Source of the DNA: Pseudofabraea citricarpa
Taxonomy: Eukaryota; Ascomycota; Leotiomycetes; Helotiales; Dermateaceae
Assembly: GCA_029641185.1 (NCBI GenBank)
Contig: JAPWGK010000006.1
Location: forward strand, 1,116,001 to 1,180,000
Direction of reading: 5' to 3'
DNA length: 64,000 nt
Each line of letters opens with the position of its first letter. Positions within the stretch are counted from its first letter, which is position 1. Under the pieces are notes generated by a model. The model was not told the origin of the DNA and made no database searches. It saw only the letters and a program-made list of their open reading frames with translations. This document shows, one piece after another, positions 32,974 through 42,605 of this stretch. The translations under genes and the position numbers were made by a program.

Positions 32974-33618
32974 CTTGATAATTTACGGATAGTGTAGGAC
33001 GAGGAGAGGTGCGGGGTGTGTTGTGTGTGGGGTACAAAGCTACGGGTTTGGTGCCAGGGTCAAGACAAGATGTTTTTTCTGGGGAGATTCTGATCTTGTG
33101 AGTGGATGATAGTGCTTAGGAGAGGGGTCCGTGTTTTTAATAGCAGTACTCGATGCTCGTAGCGTACTCTAGAAATTCGGGTTGCTGCTTGGTGCCAGTT
33201 GCCTGCAGCACATCATAACCGCCGCGATCTTATTGCCGTACCTCATCTCAAGCTTGCAGTTCGCGGTCACGTGAACAAGACAAAGGGTGGTGGTCGGTGC
33301 TTAGCCTCCTTTCATCTCATCCATCAGCCTTCTCGAATCCCCTCATCTCGACAACACAAACTCCCCACCACAAACACCTCTTAGAAGATATGAACAAAAC
33401 ACTTCCACTCTCCGATCTCACAAATCTCAACATTCAAACCACCAGATATTGCGACAGATCACTGCTCCTTAGTGAACCGCCGCCTTCTTGAGTCCGTCAT
33501 CAGCGCGATCCATCTGCCTTCAATTCAGCACTACCGCGACTTCGTACTTTACTTTACTAGTTTTATTACCATTTCACCTCCTTCCTAAACGGCTGCATAT
33601 TTATAAGCCAAGGAAGAC
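32974..33618. other. Divergent promoter of rbx1 and the Edc1-type gene
   Basis: 645 bp. CA-rich, T/C-rich leader sequence precedes the Edc1-type start. No gene seen. Confidence 0.5.
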
Positions 33619-35136
33619 ATGTCTAACGTTGCGATTCAGCCAAAAAGACATCGCGCGACTCGAGCCGCCGCAATACAACCCACCATGCCATCATCTGAGA
33701 ACAAAAGCCATACTCCAACTCACCTTAACATGCAAGCGTATGCGCAAAACAATCATGCTGAAACTTCTCAGCCTACTACACCTCCAAGAACTCCCCGCAA
33801 CAACCAATTTCAAAACTCCTCGCAACCCAGTATGCAACCAACTACTGTAGGAAGTGGCACCAAACAACGACCGCGAAATAAGAACCGGCCGAAGAATGTC
33901 ATGACATCTCCAGCTGTTACGAGAAATGACCGAAACACTCCGCCTTTGACAGGCGCTCAATCTGCAGGAATACCAACATCTGCAAAGCCAATAGCTACTC
34001 CATCCACTACAGCCTACGCAGGACCTACATTCCATGCTTCACCTGCTCCCTCAGCTCTTCCAATACCAAGTTTTTACTCGAAGTCGGTCCCTGATTCTCC
34101 GGGGTTTAAGGGTCTAAAGACTCTCAGGGAAAATTCTCCTGGAAGTACCGCCTCACCATCTTCATCCACCACCCAAACGACGGAGCATCAAGTCAATAGA
34201 GAGGAGTCCCCACTTGATCTCTTCTTCAAAGCCGACAGGGAGGAGAAGGCAAGAGCCCGTAGTGCCAGCTCCAACCTCAACTCGGCTGTTGCATCAGGAC
34301 CCTTTCCACCACCTGCGGAATCACCTCGAAACATGCAAACTCCAAGTTCCACATCACAGAATGTTGCTCGTAACAGGAATTCATCGAATGGAGTGTTTGC
34401 GATGGAAATGGATGGCCCTGCTAGCCCAGGCACGCCGTATGGACCAGCTTTCTCTACTCCGTACTCTGAGCGCATCAATGCTGCCCGCTCAACAACTACA
34501 CCATCTCGACCACGTACAAACTCTCATCTACAGCAATCTACTGAGAGGTCTGAAGCTCTCAAAGCATACCTGTTTGGAAGTCTTCCTTCTCAATCCCCAG
34601 TCGGCTCGCCCGAGGCTGGACCCACCTCACCGCTCTCAGCCCCTCTACCATCTTCAGGTGGACCTCAGCGGTCGCAATTCTCCAACTTTTCTCCTATGCA
34701 TGACGGTAAGGCCTCCAACAATTATCAAAGAACCTCTGGTCGCGCTTCAGGTCTTCGCCAGGAAGTCACGCCATCGAGTACACCTACCAAAACACCGGAC
34801 CGAAATGCCAATTATTCCACGTCACCCACTCCATCTCGGAATATTGGACACAGAAATGTAGCACAATCCAATGATTATATGGGCAAAAATAAATCTCATG
34901 CTAATTCACCAACTCCAAATTCGCCCTTCGGAGCCCCATCTCTAGGCAGAAGTGCAGACATTCAGGGAATGGAGGAGAGTCTTCGCAAGATCCTAAAATT
35001 AGATCCTGCAGGCAGTTCGAACGTTGCTTCATCGTCTATTGGCAATATTCCAACAGCAGCAGTATCTGTACCAAATTATGTAGGGGGTCGTGCTCCGCCA
35101 ATGAATGGCATGCACAATGGCGTTATGGGTTCATGA
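33619..35136 (+). CDS. Edc1/PNRC-type activator of mRNA decapping
   Basis: Single exon, 505 residues, almost all low complexity (Ser, Pro, Thr, Asn, Gln), with a basic start (QPKRHRATRAA). The informative part is YAGPTFHASPAPSALPIPSF at residues 133-152. Yeast Edc1-type proteins carry the Dcp1-binding activation segment with consensus YAGxxF followed by a proline motif LPxP; both are present here in the right order and spacing. A second conserved-looking block is ESPLDLFFKADREEKARARS. Edc1 proteins bind Dcp1 and stimulate Dcp2 cleavage of the mRNA cap in the cytoplasm. The rest of the protein does not help assignment. The name rests on this motif, so I leave the symbol blank. Confidence 0.75.
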   Translation: MSNVAIQPKRHRATRAAAIQPTMPSSENKSHTPTHLNMQAYAQNNHAETSQPTTPPRTPRNNQFQNSSQPSMQPTTVGSGTKQRPRNKNRPKNVMTSPAVTRNDRNTPPLTGAQSAGIPTSAKPIATPSTTAYAGPTFHASPAPSALPIPSFYSKSVPDSPGFKGLKTLRENSPGSTASPSSSTTQTTEHQVNREESPLDLFFKADREEKARARSASSNLNSAVASGPFPPPAESPRNMQTPSSTSQNVARNRNSSNGVFAMEMDGPASPGTPYGPAFSTPYSERINAARSTTTPSRPRTNSHLQQSTERSEALKAYLFGSLPSQSPVGSPEAGPTSPLSAPLPSSGGPQRSQFSNFSPMHDGKASNNYQRTSGRASGLRQEVTPSSTPTKTPDRNANYSTSPTPSRNIGHRNVAQSNDYMGKNKSHANSPTPNSPFGAPSLGRSADIQGMEESLRKILKLDPAGSSNVASSSIGNIPTAAVSVPNYVGGRAPPMNGMHNGVMGS

Positions 35137-36433
35137 TTTTAGTATATTACGATTACAGGAAATGGGACGGGGCGTTACGGTCAAACGATTACATGTTTTG
35201 ACAAGTTGCGTTCGCTTTACTTTTATGATATCTGGCAAAGCAAGGTATAGAGGTATAAAGCGTAATGCTTTGGCAGGGCGGTTGGCGTTGTTGGCTTACA
35301 GGCGATTATTCCCGTTACCTGACCTGGTGGCTTGGTATACTATTTTTTTCTTTTTCTTTCTTTGGTATCTCATTTTTGATACGACACACTGCACGTTCTG
35401 CAATAATTTCCTTTTGTAAATTGTAGCATGGGGTTGAGCGTGGAACTGAGAATAGAAGCGGAAATGGGGTTACATTAGAATTACTAGATTCTAGTAAGTG
35501 GATGCTGATCGAGGTTGAAGATGGTGGTGGATGTATGCAGTATTGGGTGGATGAGAAAGGAGAAAAAAAATTGCGGTAGAGTTTTACCAAGTCTTCCGAG
35601 GAGTCAGCTACTTTCCAGCTCTTTCGAATAATATTCTATCGCTTACTCACTGGTGTTTGATTTATGCTTCCAAATGAATCTTCTAGTATCATAATCTATT
35701 ATTACTCCACAGCTCTTCTGGAATGGTCAATATTGTCACTAAACAAAAGGCATGGCAAATCTTTAACAGGTACTTACGCCAAAGGCAATGTCTTGGTGTC
35801 CTCAGGGAGACCTGTCAGCTCTTTTGCAAGGTAGTTTCAGTTCCATGTGAACCAGTCAAATAGAATGAATGGTGGATTTCTGCTGCACAGGCTTATCCTC
35901 AAGTTAACGAGGACCATGGCACACAAACACAAACCAAATACTGAAAGAGATTTTTATTCGGCCTTCAAGGGCAATTCTAAGCTATGACCGTTTTCATCTT
36001 CATCCCAAGCAGACATTCCATCCAGTGTACCGTCAACGTTGAAAGCAGTCCCAGAGCGGAGTGAATTTTCTGGAACTGGTGTAGATATGTCGAAACTGAG
36101 GATGGACGATCTCAGCCAAAAAAAGAAGAAAAAAAATGCTTACGAAAGTCCCAATTACATGAAGCAAGAAAAGGAACGATGGAAATATCTGAAGAATGAA
36201 GGATTAATGCTCAAGGATGGTATAAATGTATGCCATCAGAGCTCCCAAATTTCATCGGGATAAACCAGAGATTTCGTAAATAGCAAATGTACCAACTGAA
36301 GGACTAATATCTTTTCCGAAAGAGGCAAAAGACTCCAAATGTCGTGACCAAGATCCGTTGCCCAAAGACTTATTAAATTTGACTGATAAGACCCGGACCG
36401 CATCCATTGGTGTGCTTGCTGGTAAAATGCCAT
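35137..36433. other. Convergent 3' region with a possible extra exon
   Basis: 1.3 kb between the Edc1-type gene and the proposed stop of the Mei2-like gene. Most is AT-rich UTR-like sequence. On the minus strand 36095-35954 is a 46-codon open stretch behind a good acceptor (TCCATCCTCAG) that may be a last exon (see findings). Confidence 0.5.
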
Positions 36434-39400
36434 TCAATCTAAAAAGCTGTTAGATTCAATGACACAGAACTTTCAAAGAAGATGCTTACAAGTGGGATAG
36501 TATCCGGGTTGAAAGTCGGAATCATCACCATTCTCCTCGCGCTCAGAGAAGCTGGTACCTCGATCGAATTGAGAACGACGACGGCCTGTGGATCTTGTTA
36601 GCTACTCGTTGTGTAAGCCGAAAGCCAAAACTAACGCTCATCACGAATGGATTGTCCAGCACTTGGTGCAAAAAGACCTGTAAATTGTGAGTTATATCAA
36701 ATCTTGCTACATATTTCTTGGGATACTGACCGACATGCTCTGCGTTTTCACAACTTCTCTTTAATTTGGAGGCGTTGTCGGACGGAGGGAACACATCTTC
36801 TTCACCTGCACGTCCAAATGGATCATTCGAAGTGAAGAAAAGCTATATGAATTATCAGAATTGAAATGTTAAGAAGCTTTTGAAAAAAGATACCTTGGGA
36901 CGATAATGAGCAGGCTCCAGCATGACTGATGAGTTGCGGAATTTCTGAACAAGACAGTCCTTTCCTTGGATAGCTGATAAATATGGTTAGAATCAACCTT
37001 TGGAAGTTGATGGGGGAACATACTTGCATATGATACCTCAGCAACCTTATCGCTCTTGAAGCGGTGCCTAGCTGAGTTAGTAACTGGAATCAAGCATAAA
37101 AGGGCTGCAACAGCTTACCACTTCTGATTGGATCTAGCGACAACAAACTATTGTTATAATCAGCACTTGCCTATCAGGTTATGTTCAAAAGACATACGTC
37201 GATAATGTCCAGAGGCTAAAGAAGTTAGTTTGGATTACAACTTTTAAAATGTGGGTTGACTTACATCAGTAAAATTGATAAATGCATAACCGACACTGCT
37301 GAGATTAGTCTCTGATCACTGAAACTTATTGGTTTTATACATACTTGCAGTCGTTGGAAAAGTCGATACGAAGGTACATGAAGTCGTACTTTCCATGACT
37401 CGACTCGTCGATGATGCCTTTCAACATTGCTTGATCAACTTTGTTGGGGATGTTTCTCAGCATAACCTTTCAAAGTATTAGTGCTAGTTTTATCAAAGGG
37501 ATAGCTGTATAAACGGACCGTTGTTCTCACATCAACACCTTCTCGAATTCTATGAACATCAACATGGTTATGATGTGATTGAGCACTGGAGAAAGGTTGA
37601 CGAGGGCGGGAGTTGTGTTGAACCTTTACGGCATTCTGGCGACGATTGCTGAAACGGCCATTTTGCTGCATTCCGGGGGTTCCAGCAGAGGATGGTGTGT
37701 CATGATAACTAGCCATCGAGTAAGGCGAGTCTTGGTGGTTCCCAATGCCTCCAACATATGCCGGGGAAAAGTTTACACCATGAGGTGTTACGATCTGAGC
37801 GTATACAGGTTGCGCATTGTCACCCACATACTGCCGAGGAGGAGTGAAGACCGATCCAAAATTTGGTGGCAGTGCAATGATTTGGGACCCATACATACCA
37901 GCCATCAGTCCATTTGCAGTCATAGACATCTGGCCATTGGGTCCAACCAAGGAAGACCTAGAAGGAGCCACTCCAGCAGCTTGGTATGGCATCATCACTG
38001 AAGAATCGTTCTCGTCGAAAGCCAATCTTCCAAGAGCTTCAGAGATACCAGTACTATCGGCAGATCGTCGAGTTGGCGTAGAATCTGTTGCGTGGCGTTG
38101 GGTTGATAGTCGAGGAGGAGAATCAGGATTCCATCTCTCAAGACCAACCTTAACACTCTGTACCAAGTTATCAATCAAGGATGTAGACATAAAGGATGGA
38201 ATTTTAACTTACACCAAAAGTACGGCCATTGCATCGCTGGAGAGCGCGTTCAACGAAACCAGAGTCACACAACTCGGCAATCATGCGAAACGCTCCAACT
38301 TCCATTGCAGGCAATTTTGCCCAGGCATACAACGCACCTTCAGCCGAGAGAAGGTCTCTGAGGCTCTGCTCAAACTGGGCCTTGTAAATTATGGCATTTG
38401 TAGGATATCGTGCTGTAAGATACAATTGACCTTCATGTGGAGAAACTCGGAACCTATGGGTTGGAGTAGTAGCCTGCGATATGTGAGCCTAGCTCAAGGT
38501 AATTAATTAAGGAGAAATACTCACAGGCTTGAAATTCTCCGCATTCAAGTAGGTAATTTCGCATGTTCCAGGATAAGTGGTCTTCAATTTCTTAAAGACC
38601 ATGATGGACTCCTGTATGTTTGACAGGTGCAGATAAGCCACATTGTCTGATCCAGAGACATACTGGACTTCACTTGTAAGACGTCCTTTGATTCTAAACT
38701 CCTTTAACAAAGTCAGCATCCCATGAAAGCATTTGGTTTTAAATAAAATGCTGTTCAATTGTAGACAACACTGTCAACTCGACATCACACTCAAGAATTG
38801 TGTGGTGCAGGCAAGTCAACAGCACGATAATCCTTCGACAACACGCTGATATTTCGACAACACGATGATGTTTCGACAGCACCATGATGCTTCGACAACA
38901 CCACCGAGAACCTCACAGTACAGCAATGTTGGCAGCAAAGCCGGACATTCGACAAACGGTACATAAATAGCAACAGGACGATAAAAAATCAGGAAGAAAC
39001 TTACATGGAGAACATGTTCAATAACCTGCTTAGCATCCCCGTTGTAGATGATTCTGACCTGAATGTAACGCGATACACCAGTGTCAGTGCTAAATGAGCC
39101 ATCATAGGTTTGATTCGAGGATGGGCTGCCGTTGGACATAACTAGGTTTGAGCTTGCTGCCTCATATATCTTCTCAAGGTACTCGGTGGTTCCAGGAATT
39201 GCAGCAGCATTAGTTGCCGAAGCACCTGAGCCATAAGCAACCTTTGGGCTGTCTACAGCAGGACCATGAGGGATTGTATACGGCTGGAACGCTGCAGCAG
39301 TTGCTGATAGCTTTGGTTGTTCCGCCTTGTTGATCGTGGTAGAAACAAAAGGATCATGGCTAGAGGTTGTAGCCATCTTTCCCTGTCGGTTTGAAGGTGT

Positions 39401-39541
39401 GTTTTCGGCGGATCTTGTGTCTTCTGGTGAAAATGCTGTCAACTTGGTATCAGGGGTCCCACCAACACTCTCGTCGTTCGATGACTCTGGGGATTGACCC
39501 ATGGTGTATTTCTTCTGAGATGCAGAAGTCACGTTGGACAT
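36434..39541 (-). CDS. Mei2-like RNA-binding protein (3' end uncertain)
   Basis: Fourteen exons by my reading: 39541-39005, 38701-38525, 38473-38213, 38157-37519, 37466-37345, 37295-37265, 37215-37198, 37147-37119, 37067-37024, 36973-36894, 36842-36731, 36677-36636, 36585-36490, 36438-36434; 730 residues, phases consistent. Mei2 proteins bind RNA; fission yeast Mei2 drives meiosis, while roles in filamentous fungi are little known. The C-terminal RRM diagnostic of Mei2 is clear: VMLRNIPNKVDQAMLKGIID, DFMYLRIDFSNDCNVGYAFI, DIIDFVVARSNQKWHRFKSD and IQGKDCLVQKFRNSSVM. N-terminal parts resemble degenerate RRMs (VQYVSGSDNVAYLHLSN; HEGQLYLTARYP). Intron 1 is 303 bp and holds a minisatellite; one exon is only 18 nt. 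The last coding bases (TAT TGA after intron 13) are a parsimonious choice; other ends are possible. Confidence 0.85.
38823..38898. repeat. 19-bp minisatellite, four copies, inside Mei2-like intron 1
   Basis: Units at 38823-38841, 38842-38860, 38861-38879 and 38880-38898, consensus CACGATGATGTTTCGACAA with one to four changes per copy. A degenerate fifth start (CACCACCGAG) follows. The unit is not a multiple of three and the array lies wholly in the predicted intron. Confidence 0.9.
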
Positions 39542-39720
39542 TCTGAACAGCTAGAATTTCATGAGATGTTGGTCTTGAAATAATTGTGAAGCTGCAGGCT
39601 CACCTAAACTTCCCTGGTTAAGTTTGGCAGTTTGAAACCACGGAGTGACTTGGTTGTATTCTTCAACGAGAGAATGTTTCCTTGCCTGTGTTGAAGGAGT
39701 GAAATGAGTTAGCATATTTA

Positions 39721-39760
39721 GCTATCGCGGAAAATCGCGGAACATCGCAAAAAATCGCAG
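39721..39760. repeat. Four tandem 10-bp units, NNNATCGCRR
   Basis: GCTATCGCGG, AAAATCGCGG, AACATCGCAA and AAAATCGCAG follow one another without gaps. The ATCGC core recurs every 10 bp, one helical turn. It lies about 180 bp upstream of the Mei2-like start codon. Confidence 0.8.
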
Positions 39761-41430
39761 TATATGAATAAAATCATCTACCTTTTGCTCTCAAGTATGA
39801 GATCTCGTTTGGTGGATGGCAAGAAATTTGCTTGAGCTCGTCAAGAATCTAGACTCTATCAAAGATATCAGTATCGCTGGGTTAAGTGGAACAGGAGGCC
39901 AGGACTTACCAATGGCGTAACTTAAGATAGACCCAACGAATTAAACGGTCGCACTATATGTTCAGATCATCATTAGTGCACCGCGCAGTAACAGAGTCTC
40001 AACGCGTGGCAATCAAACCTACAGTAGACTAATTGCACTAGCGGCTTTCAAGTCTTCAAGGAATATGGTCAGTCTGCCGTAGATACTTGAAAAAAGTTGG
40101 ACTGGGGGGGAGAGGTTGTAGGATGAAGTAGAGAAGATAGTAGGTGGGAAGGAAGTGATCGGCGAAGAGGAAGTACGCGATGGTGAAGTAGAACACGCCA
40201 GTCTTCCAAGTCGTGCTTAGTTCTAGAGGGACAAGAGATTGGCCATGAAGATGCAAAACGGCCCACTCTTCTCAATTGTAGGAATTGATCGATGGAGAGA
40301 AGGTGCAAAGGGGAGAAGTAATCGGAAGACATACATACCAGTGCTTATTCCGCTTTGCTTGTCAACGTCGCGGGAGATGGTTTCTTGAAGTGCGCAAGAA
40401 AGGGCTCAGTAGTTAGTTTGATTTCAACAGTGGGCAAGGAGATAAACATACCAGATCAATCGGGCAGTAGAGGACAAAGAACTACCAAACCCAGAATGTC
40501 GTTAGTTCTCCTGTAGTAGTGAGCATTGAATAGAGACACAAACCAGGCTACGGATTGAAGGTTGGAGTGTCTCCGAATGGGGACACTGGAAACACAGTGA
40601 GTAGAGTGCCCTCTGCATATGGATGTAAGATAACCTACAAATTAGGAGATCAGATTGACAGGTCTTTGCTGCGGATTTTGAACCACTGCCCAATGTCCGC
40701 AATGGCGACACTGGTGGTTTCTGCGGTTGATAGCTCGGTGATCCTGGCTAAGAGTGAACGGTCTCCAAATTCCAATTATGGTCTCCCAATTGAAACTTGA
40801 TAGTCAGAGCGATCAAAACAGATCTATATCAGATCCAGAGTGAACCAAGGTGGCGGGAGATGGGAAGGTAAAGGGATTGTCGGGTTTGGGTGAAAAGGTG
40901 ATGGAGAAAGAAGGATGAGGTGGGGAAGGAAGGCAGGGTGAGTGAGTGAGGCACTAGTCAATGCTGAGCGGTGCCGAGTCAACTTGCCTGCGGACAACAA
41001 GATTGATACCTAGGTACTTAACTACCTAGGCAGGAGCAGCACTTCAAATGGGAGCAGCACAAGCGAGACTCACAAACCGCCATCGTCTCTGCCTTTCCAT
41101 CTATTTTATTCTCCTTGGAATGCCAATAGCATTGGGCGTGTGCATCCATGAGAAACATGTCTGGTCTTGTGGCTTCTGTCTTTACTGGTCAGACAGCTTT
41201 CATCAATTTGGACTACCAAACTGAACAACAGCCACCCAACAAGTATGTCACTTGTCCAATTACAATGAAGAACATCTTCTGAAAGCAAGAGGCCATATCA
41301 AGTTGCAGACTACCCTTGTTCTTTGACTGAACAGATTGACTGAGTGGGAGAGCCATGCAATCATATCTAGTGCCAATGCAATCTCCTTGATGAATGCTTC
41401 TGCCTTTCGTCTGAGGAGGCTTCTTAGGCT

Positions 41431-41510
41431 TATTCTTGACCTACTGGGCCAACAACCTAGCTATACAGAATTCCTAGAATTACTCTCAACCTGCTGGGCT
41501 AATAACCTAC
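41431..41510. repeat. Diverged 30-bp direct repeat with 50-bp spacing
   Basis: 41431-41460 (core CTACTGGGCCAACAACCTA) and 41481-41510 (core CTGCTGGGCTAATAACCTA). Within the core the differences are all transitions (A/G, C/T, C/T). Confidence 0.7.
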
Positions 41511-42104
41511 GGCCACTTGTGCTGGATTCTTTTGCCACGTTTTTAGAACCAACTTGATCCCTAAGATAACCATATATAATTGAATTGGTAAGTGCTTAAG
41601 AGGAGGACCTCATGATATATAGGTATTTACCATAAGCCATTGATTAGGCTGTGGGTCCTAACAAACAGGCCGTCTACGGAAGTGACCTTAACATTTCTGC
41701 GTGGAAACAAAGCACGTATATAGCTCCACTCAAATTTGAACATGGCTCTTTAAAGCTGCCACTATAACCAGCAGCTGTAGGACGGCTATGGGTCTGTATT
41801 ACGATATCGTCTAGTAATTTGCTCCAGGGTCCTATGTGCTGATTTATACCGGATTCTAGGTATCCTGTGGAGTGTATTGCTAGCCACCAAGCCTACGACA
41901 CTCTACAGCTAGCTGTCTGTTTATATATAATTTATAAATACATAAGAAAGAGCGTTTGATGGCTTGCATATCTCGTGGTTCCCTTTGAACACGTGCTTGC
42001 AAGATTTATATATAAGGTAGGTAGGTACACCGAAGATTCATTTATAGAGGTTCAACAGTTAAGGCCGGATCCATGCACTTGCAGGATATACATAGCAGCA
42101 TAAG

Positions 42105-42353
42105 ATGGGTTTGGACTCGGCGTGGAGGGGCAACGAACATCCATCGATCATTCCTGTATCAAAAGGGAGTACAGCGATCAACGGCAACGGACGGCTTCTT
42201 ACCTTTGCAGACCGTGGGATAATTGCCGAAAGAGCGAGATCTAGGAGTGCTGACCCCCGAGAGTGTTGCGCTTTTGCAGTCTTGGCTTGCATGCTTGTGT
42301 TTTTGGTTGTTCTGGTTCTAAATATTGCTGTTGCAAGATCGTCGTCAGATTAA
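42105..42353 (+). CDS. Possible small tail-anchored membrane protein, unassigned
   Basis: An 82-codon frame starting ATAAGATGG. The first 55 residues are polar and basic (GRLLTFADRGIIAERARSRS); then comes one strong membrane helix CCAFAVLACMLVFLVVLVLN followed by IAVARSSSD and the stop. That layout is what a tail-anchored or small single-pass protein would show. I recognise no family, it has no intron to confirm it, and it lies in a gene-poor stretch 250 bp before sec15, so it could also be chance or part of the sec15 leader. Confidence 0.3.
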   Translation: MGLDSAWRGNEHPSIIPVSKGSTAINGNGRLLTFADRGIIAERARSRSADPRECCAFAVLACMLVFLVVLVLNIAVARSSSD

Positions 42354-42605
42354 AGGTGTTTGTTGGCAAGGTCACTCGCTTCCAGCCGGTCGGATCTACT
42401 GTACGATGAACCCCCATAGATCAGGCACACCGGCTCACACCTCCCGGCTCTTCGACTGCCCGCGTGCTGTGAATCCAATCTACACTCATGTCGCCATGCA
42501 AGCTGCCACTTAATAGACACTCTCACCTCATCCTTCCTGAGCTGCAGATCACTATGCTTGATTTTGCTCGTTATTCCCACCTTTAGCACCAATCTCGATT
42601 TCAAG

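Larger units (their letters stand above)
39542..42604. other. 3-kb gene-poor region
   Basis: Between the Mei2-like start and Sec15. The first part probably includes a spliced 5' leader of the Mei2-like gene. It contains four 10-bp repeats (39721-39760), a diverged direct repeat (41431-41510), AT-rich sequence from about 41560 to 42060, and one small membrane-protein ORF candidate (42105-42353). No transposase or other recognisable protein. Confidence 0.55.

Noticed and set aside
36039..36263. 74-codon forward ORF with a lysine run
   Set aside because: The lysines come from a poly-A tract that is a poly-T intron tail on the minus strand; the minus-strand reading looks more natural.
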